Of a stretch of DNA of 64,000 nucleotides, positions 61,471 to 64,000 are shown piece by piece. This stretch comes from Gemmatimonadota bacterium (GTDB lineage: Bacteria; Latescibacterota; UBA2968), in the NCBI GenBank assembly GCA_009838845.1, contig VXRD01000052.1, forward strand, positions 1-64,000, in the 5' to 3' direction. The position numbers were made by a program, and so were the translations under genes. The notes below the pieces were generated by a model. That model was not told where the DNA came from, made no database searches, and saw nothing but the letters and a program-made list of their open reading frames with translations. Within the stretch, counting starts at the first letter, position 1, and every line of letters begins with the position of its first letter.

Positions 61471-62364
61471 ATGGTTATTCGCATTTCAAACTTGACAAAA
61501 GTATATCGACGTGGCGCGGTTCCCGCCTTAGACGATGTCACATTGACCATTCCGCACGGAACATTTGGCCTATTGGGACCCAATGGTGCAGGCAAGACAA
61601 CGCTGATTAAAATTTTATCGACTCAGATGGACGCATCGAGTGGCAACGTGACCATGGATGAGTTCGACCTCGTAAAAGACCGCACTGAAATTCGCCGGCG
61701 CCTGGGATATTTGCCCCAGCATTTTGGGACCTATCCACAACTGACTGCCTGGGAATTTCTCGATTATATGGCTGTTTTAGGCGGCATGCATAATAGAAGT
61801 TCGCGTTTGAATCGCGTGGAGCAAGCTCTAAACGAAGTCGGATTGTACGAAGCGCGCAATCGGCGTTCGGGCACGTTTTCAGGTGGCATGATGCGTCGCC
61901 TTGGCATTGCACAGACCATTTTGACCGATCCAGAGTTTCTCATTGTCGATGAACCCACCGTGGGACTTGACCCGGAAGAGCGCATACGGTTTCGGGGTAT
62001 TTTGGGACGCTTGAGCAGCGATCGCGCAATTTTGATTTCCACGCATATTGTGGGCGATATTTCGAGTACCTGCGAAGATCTCGCGGTCCTGGATACCGGA
62101 CGGCTGATCTTCCGCGGTTCTCCCGGAGAACTCATTTCAAAAGCCGATGGCAAAACGTGGGAAGTACAGGTCGATGATGCTGGCTTTGAAATGCTGTCGC
62201 GCGTGTTTCGCGTAGTCACAGTAAATGTTGAGGGCGATTTGATGCGTCTGCGTATGGTGGGCGATGGCGAGCCTCCCGCTGATGCCGAAGCAGTCGCGCC
62301 CAATCTCGAAGATGCCTATGTCTATTTTGTCGGAGGCGATACCACAGGCGAAATCGCCGCGTAG
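61471..62364 (+). CDS. ABC transporter ATP-binding protein
   Basis: A 297-residue ABC ATPase: Walker A GLLGPNGAGKTTLIK, Q-loop LPQHFGTYPQLTAWEFLDYM, signature FSGGMMRRLGIAQ, Walker B LIVDEPTVGLDP, H-loop STHIVGDI. It is of the ABC-2 exporter type with a short C-terminal extension. I chose ATG 61471, after GAGGGG, where the domain begins. The partner permease starts 20 bases after its stop. Confidence 0.92.
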   Translation: MVIRISNLTKVYRRGAVPALDDVTLTIPHGTFGLLGPNGAGKTTLIKILSTQMDASSGNVTMDEFDLVKDRTEIRRRLGYLPQHFGTYPQLTAWEFLDYMAVLGGMHNRSSRLNRVEQALNEVGLYEARNRRSGTFSGGMMRRLGIAQTILTDPEFLIVDEPTVGLDPEERIRFRGILGRLSSDRAILISTHIVGDISSTCEDLAVLDTGRLIFRGSPGELISKADGKTWEVQVDDAGFEMLSRVFRVVTVNVEGDLMRLRMVGDGEPPADAEAVAPNLEDAYVYFVGGDTTGEIAA

Positions 62365-62384
62365 CCGCGTAAAGGATTAATGCC

Positions 62385-64000
62385 ATGTTATCTATTTTTT
62401 ACAATGTATGGGGCGTTGCGCGTTATGAGCGCAAAATGCTCTTGAGAACCACAAAATTCCGTATTTTGGGCGGTCTGGGCATGAGCATTCCCGTTTTGCT
62501 CGGCATCGGCTTTGCCATAGCAGAAGCCAACGGTGCTGAACTGCCCGTGGGAATCGATTCTTATGTTCCATTTTTAGTGTACAGTTTCTTGCAGACCATT
62601 GTCATAGCATTTATTGTGGGAGATTTTAGAGCAGCGGATGAACAGGCGCATATTTACGAAGTCGTGGCCGGACGTCCCATTTCCACTGCGGAACTGGTTG
62701 CGGGTAAGTATCTGGGCATTGTTAGCGCGCTTGTCTTTTTGAGCCTGGGCGTTCTGCTTTTAACCCTGAGTATCCAGGCTGCAAAAATCAGCATGACGGG
62801 TAATCCATTTACAATAAAACCCTATATCAGCTACCTCGTGCTCATGAACCTGCCCGCTCTCATTTTTATGTCTTCTGTGACATTTTTCCTGGGTGCAGTA
62901 TTGCGACGGCAAGCGGCAGTTGCTCTGATTGTGATCGGGTATTTGTTGGCCGTCCTGTTATTCCTGGGCAGGCGATATGACGGCATCTACGACTTTGGTG
63001 CTTTTTTTACGCCTCTGTATTATTCCGACCTGATTGGTCTGGCAGATATGACGCAAGTGGGGCTAAAGCGCCTGTTTTACATCTTGCTCGGCATTGGATT
63101 TTTTGGCTTTTCAATTGATTGGTATCCCCGTCTTGCACATTCTTTAGTCGCGCGGTGGTTTGGCCGAGGATGCGCGCTGACCGGTTTTGGCTTAGCCGTG
63201 GGGCTTTACTTTTATATGGATTCAGAAGCGCAAGATGGGAAAGCGTATCGCAGTTCGTTGCTCGAGCAACAGGAAGCGGTTGCGAATATTCCCGTTGCGG
63301 AAATAACCCATTACGATCTGGCATTGACGCTTTTGGAAGAGGAGCCGCTTGCCGTCTCTGGCACGATTAGATTGAAAAACCCCCATGAAGCGCCGCTTGA
63401 TACGCTGATACTTTTGCTCAATCCCGGATTTGAAATCCAGAGCCTGATGCGCGGCGATGGCGGCGCAATAATGTGGGAGCGTATGGGAAGCGTGATCCGC
63501 ATCATACCCGCTAACCCTCTGCAATCGGAGCACGAACTCGATCTGACATTGGCTTATGTGGGTGATATTAACACGGATGGTTTTGATCTCCAACGAGAAA
63601 AAGCGAGACCGAAGTTACGCAAACGCGACGGCATATTTAATAAGGGATCTGTAACGGCGTGGATTCGCGACAATTCCGTCTTTTTGCCTCCGCGCAGCCG
63701 ATGGTATCCCGTGACAGGCGTTGATTACGGCTATGAGGACACGCGTAAGGTCTCTTTTTCAACGGCAAATTTGCAAATAACATATCCGAAAGGCATCGAA
63801 GTCATTACTCAGGGGCAAGTCAGCAAGACCGATACGCTCGGTACACAGGTAACGCGTCAATGGATCGTCGAAAAACCCGTGCCTGTCCTATCGCTGAATG
63901 CGGGCGAATACCGCGTTTATCGCGCGACCATTCACGATGTCGAATGCGCCCTTTACGCCCACCCATCGCATCTGCGTCCGGTCCGATTTTTTGAAGGTGC
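62385..64000 (+). CDS. ABC-2 type permease fused to an M1-peptidase-like region (partial)
   Basis: The frame opens at ATG 62385 and is still open at the window end (538 codons read). Residues 1-280 contain six or so membrane helices of an ABC-2 permease (IVGDFRAADEQAHIYEVVAGRP; LVFLSLGVLLLTLSI; FLGAVLRRQAAVALIVIGYLLAVLLFLG). From about 290 a soluble part begins (NIPVAEITHYDLALTLLEEEPLAVSGTIRL), resembling the N-terminal domain of M1 aminopeptidases, with NSVFLPPRSRWYPVTG further on. The catalytic HExxH would lie beyond the end. Such permease-M1 fusions of about 1100 residues are known next to ABC ATPases. Confidence 0.82.
   Translation, partial: MLSIFYNVWGVARYERKMLLRTTKFRILGGLGMSIPVLLGIGFAIAEANGAELPVGIDSYVPFLVYSFLQTIVIAFIVGDFRAADEQAHIYEVVAGRPISTAELVAGKYLGIVSALVFLSLGVLLLTLSIQAAKISMTGNPFTIKPYISYLVLMNLPALIFMSSVTFFLGAVLRRQAAVALIVIGYLLAVLLFLGRRYDGIYDFGAFFTPLYYSDLIGLADMTQVGLKRLFYILLGIGFFGFSIDWYPRLAHSLVARWFGRGCALTGFGLAVGLYFYMDSEAQDGKAYRSSLLEQQEAVANIPVAEITHYDLALTLLEEEPLAVSGTIRLKNPHEAPLDTLILLLNPGFEIQSLMRGDGGAIMWERMGSVIRIIPANPLQSEHELDLTLAYVGDINTDGFDLQREKARPKLRKRDGIFNKGSVTAWIRDNSVFLPPRSRWYPVTGVDYGYEDTRKVSFSTANLQITYPKGIEVITQGQVSKTDTLGTQVTRQWIVEKPVPVLSLNAGEYRVYRATIHDVECALYAHPSHLRPVRFFEG

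Overview
The window is a typical slice of a Gram-negative bacterial chromosome, with TonB, a TonB-dependent receptor, an LptC/OstA/LptB lipopolysaccharide-export locus and lipoproteins. Several traits point to an FCB-group lineage such as Latescibacterota or a Poribacteria-like marine or sponge-associated bacterium: a GWxTD-domain protein, a lamin-tail repeat protein with a FlgD-like C-terminal sorting-type domain, and a run of sulfatases and phytanoyl-CoA-dioxygenase-like (PhyH) enzymes. This placement is inference from gene content; no rRNA is present.

Layout. 1-16600 is mostly housekeeping and metabolism: a TonB-dependent receptor (minus), a MobA-like nucleotidyltransferase, pterin dehydratase, then a tight run of GH88-like hydrolase, DUF547 protein, phosphoglucose isomerase and ArsS-like radical SAM enzyme. 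A DUF255 thioredoxin-like protein and a DegT aminotransferase lie on minus, followed by a GlcD-GlcF fusion oxidoreductase, acylphosphatase and apt. A tRNA-Arg(CCT) at 16606-16678 marks the left edge of an accessory region.

16700-33700 is a one-direction catabolic island: three PhyH-like oxygenases, a TIM-barrel isomerase, four sulfatases (one with Thr at the formylglycine position), a double NIPSNAP-like protein, a ThDP enzyme, and a four-carbon acid sugar kinase next to a class II aldolase/decarboxylase. It contains decay products: a Gfo/Idh pseudogene with an internal deletion and an amber codon, the two ends of an almost wholly deleted sulfatase, and a truncated ORF at the right edge. In sampled lines the plus strand is C-rich here, whereas flanking DNA is neutral to G-rich, which suggests recent insertion or inversion.

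33600-64000 returns to core genes. A CYTH-CHAD-ParA operon may link polyphosphate granules to a ParA-type positioning ATPase. Then come tonB, a coupled lipoprotein / TPR-membrane protein / GWxTD trio, two small proteins, ruvX, mltG, uvrD/pcrA, gatC, pyrG, and lptC-ostA-lptB-MOSC-rpoN. Beyond rpoN, a 1095-residue lamin-tail repeat protein is preceded by a near-perfect sigma-54 promoter and an upstream 12-bp palindrome. The window ends with an HU/IHF-type protein, fdhD and an ABC transporter whose permease is fused to an M1-peptidase-like region and runs off the end.

The least explained structure is a pair of intergenic elements (50787-50913 and 55067-55181). Each has a left arm of 8-bp units (ACGAATCT) and a right arm of 8-bp units (ATTCGTCT). 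The 6-mers are inverted while the CT dinucleotide keeps its orientation, so a fold would give 6-bp helices separated by regular 2x2 CT/CT internal loops. No intergenic gap exceeds about 300 bases; no CRISPR array, transposase or rRNA was seen.
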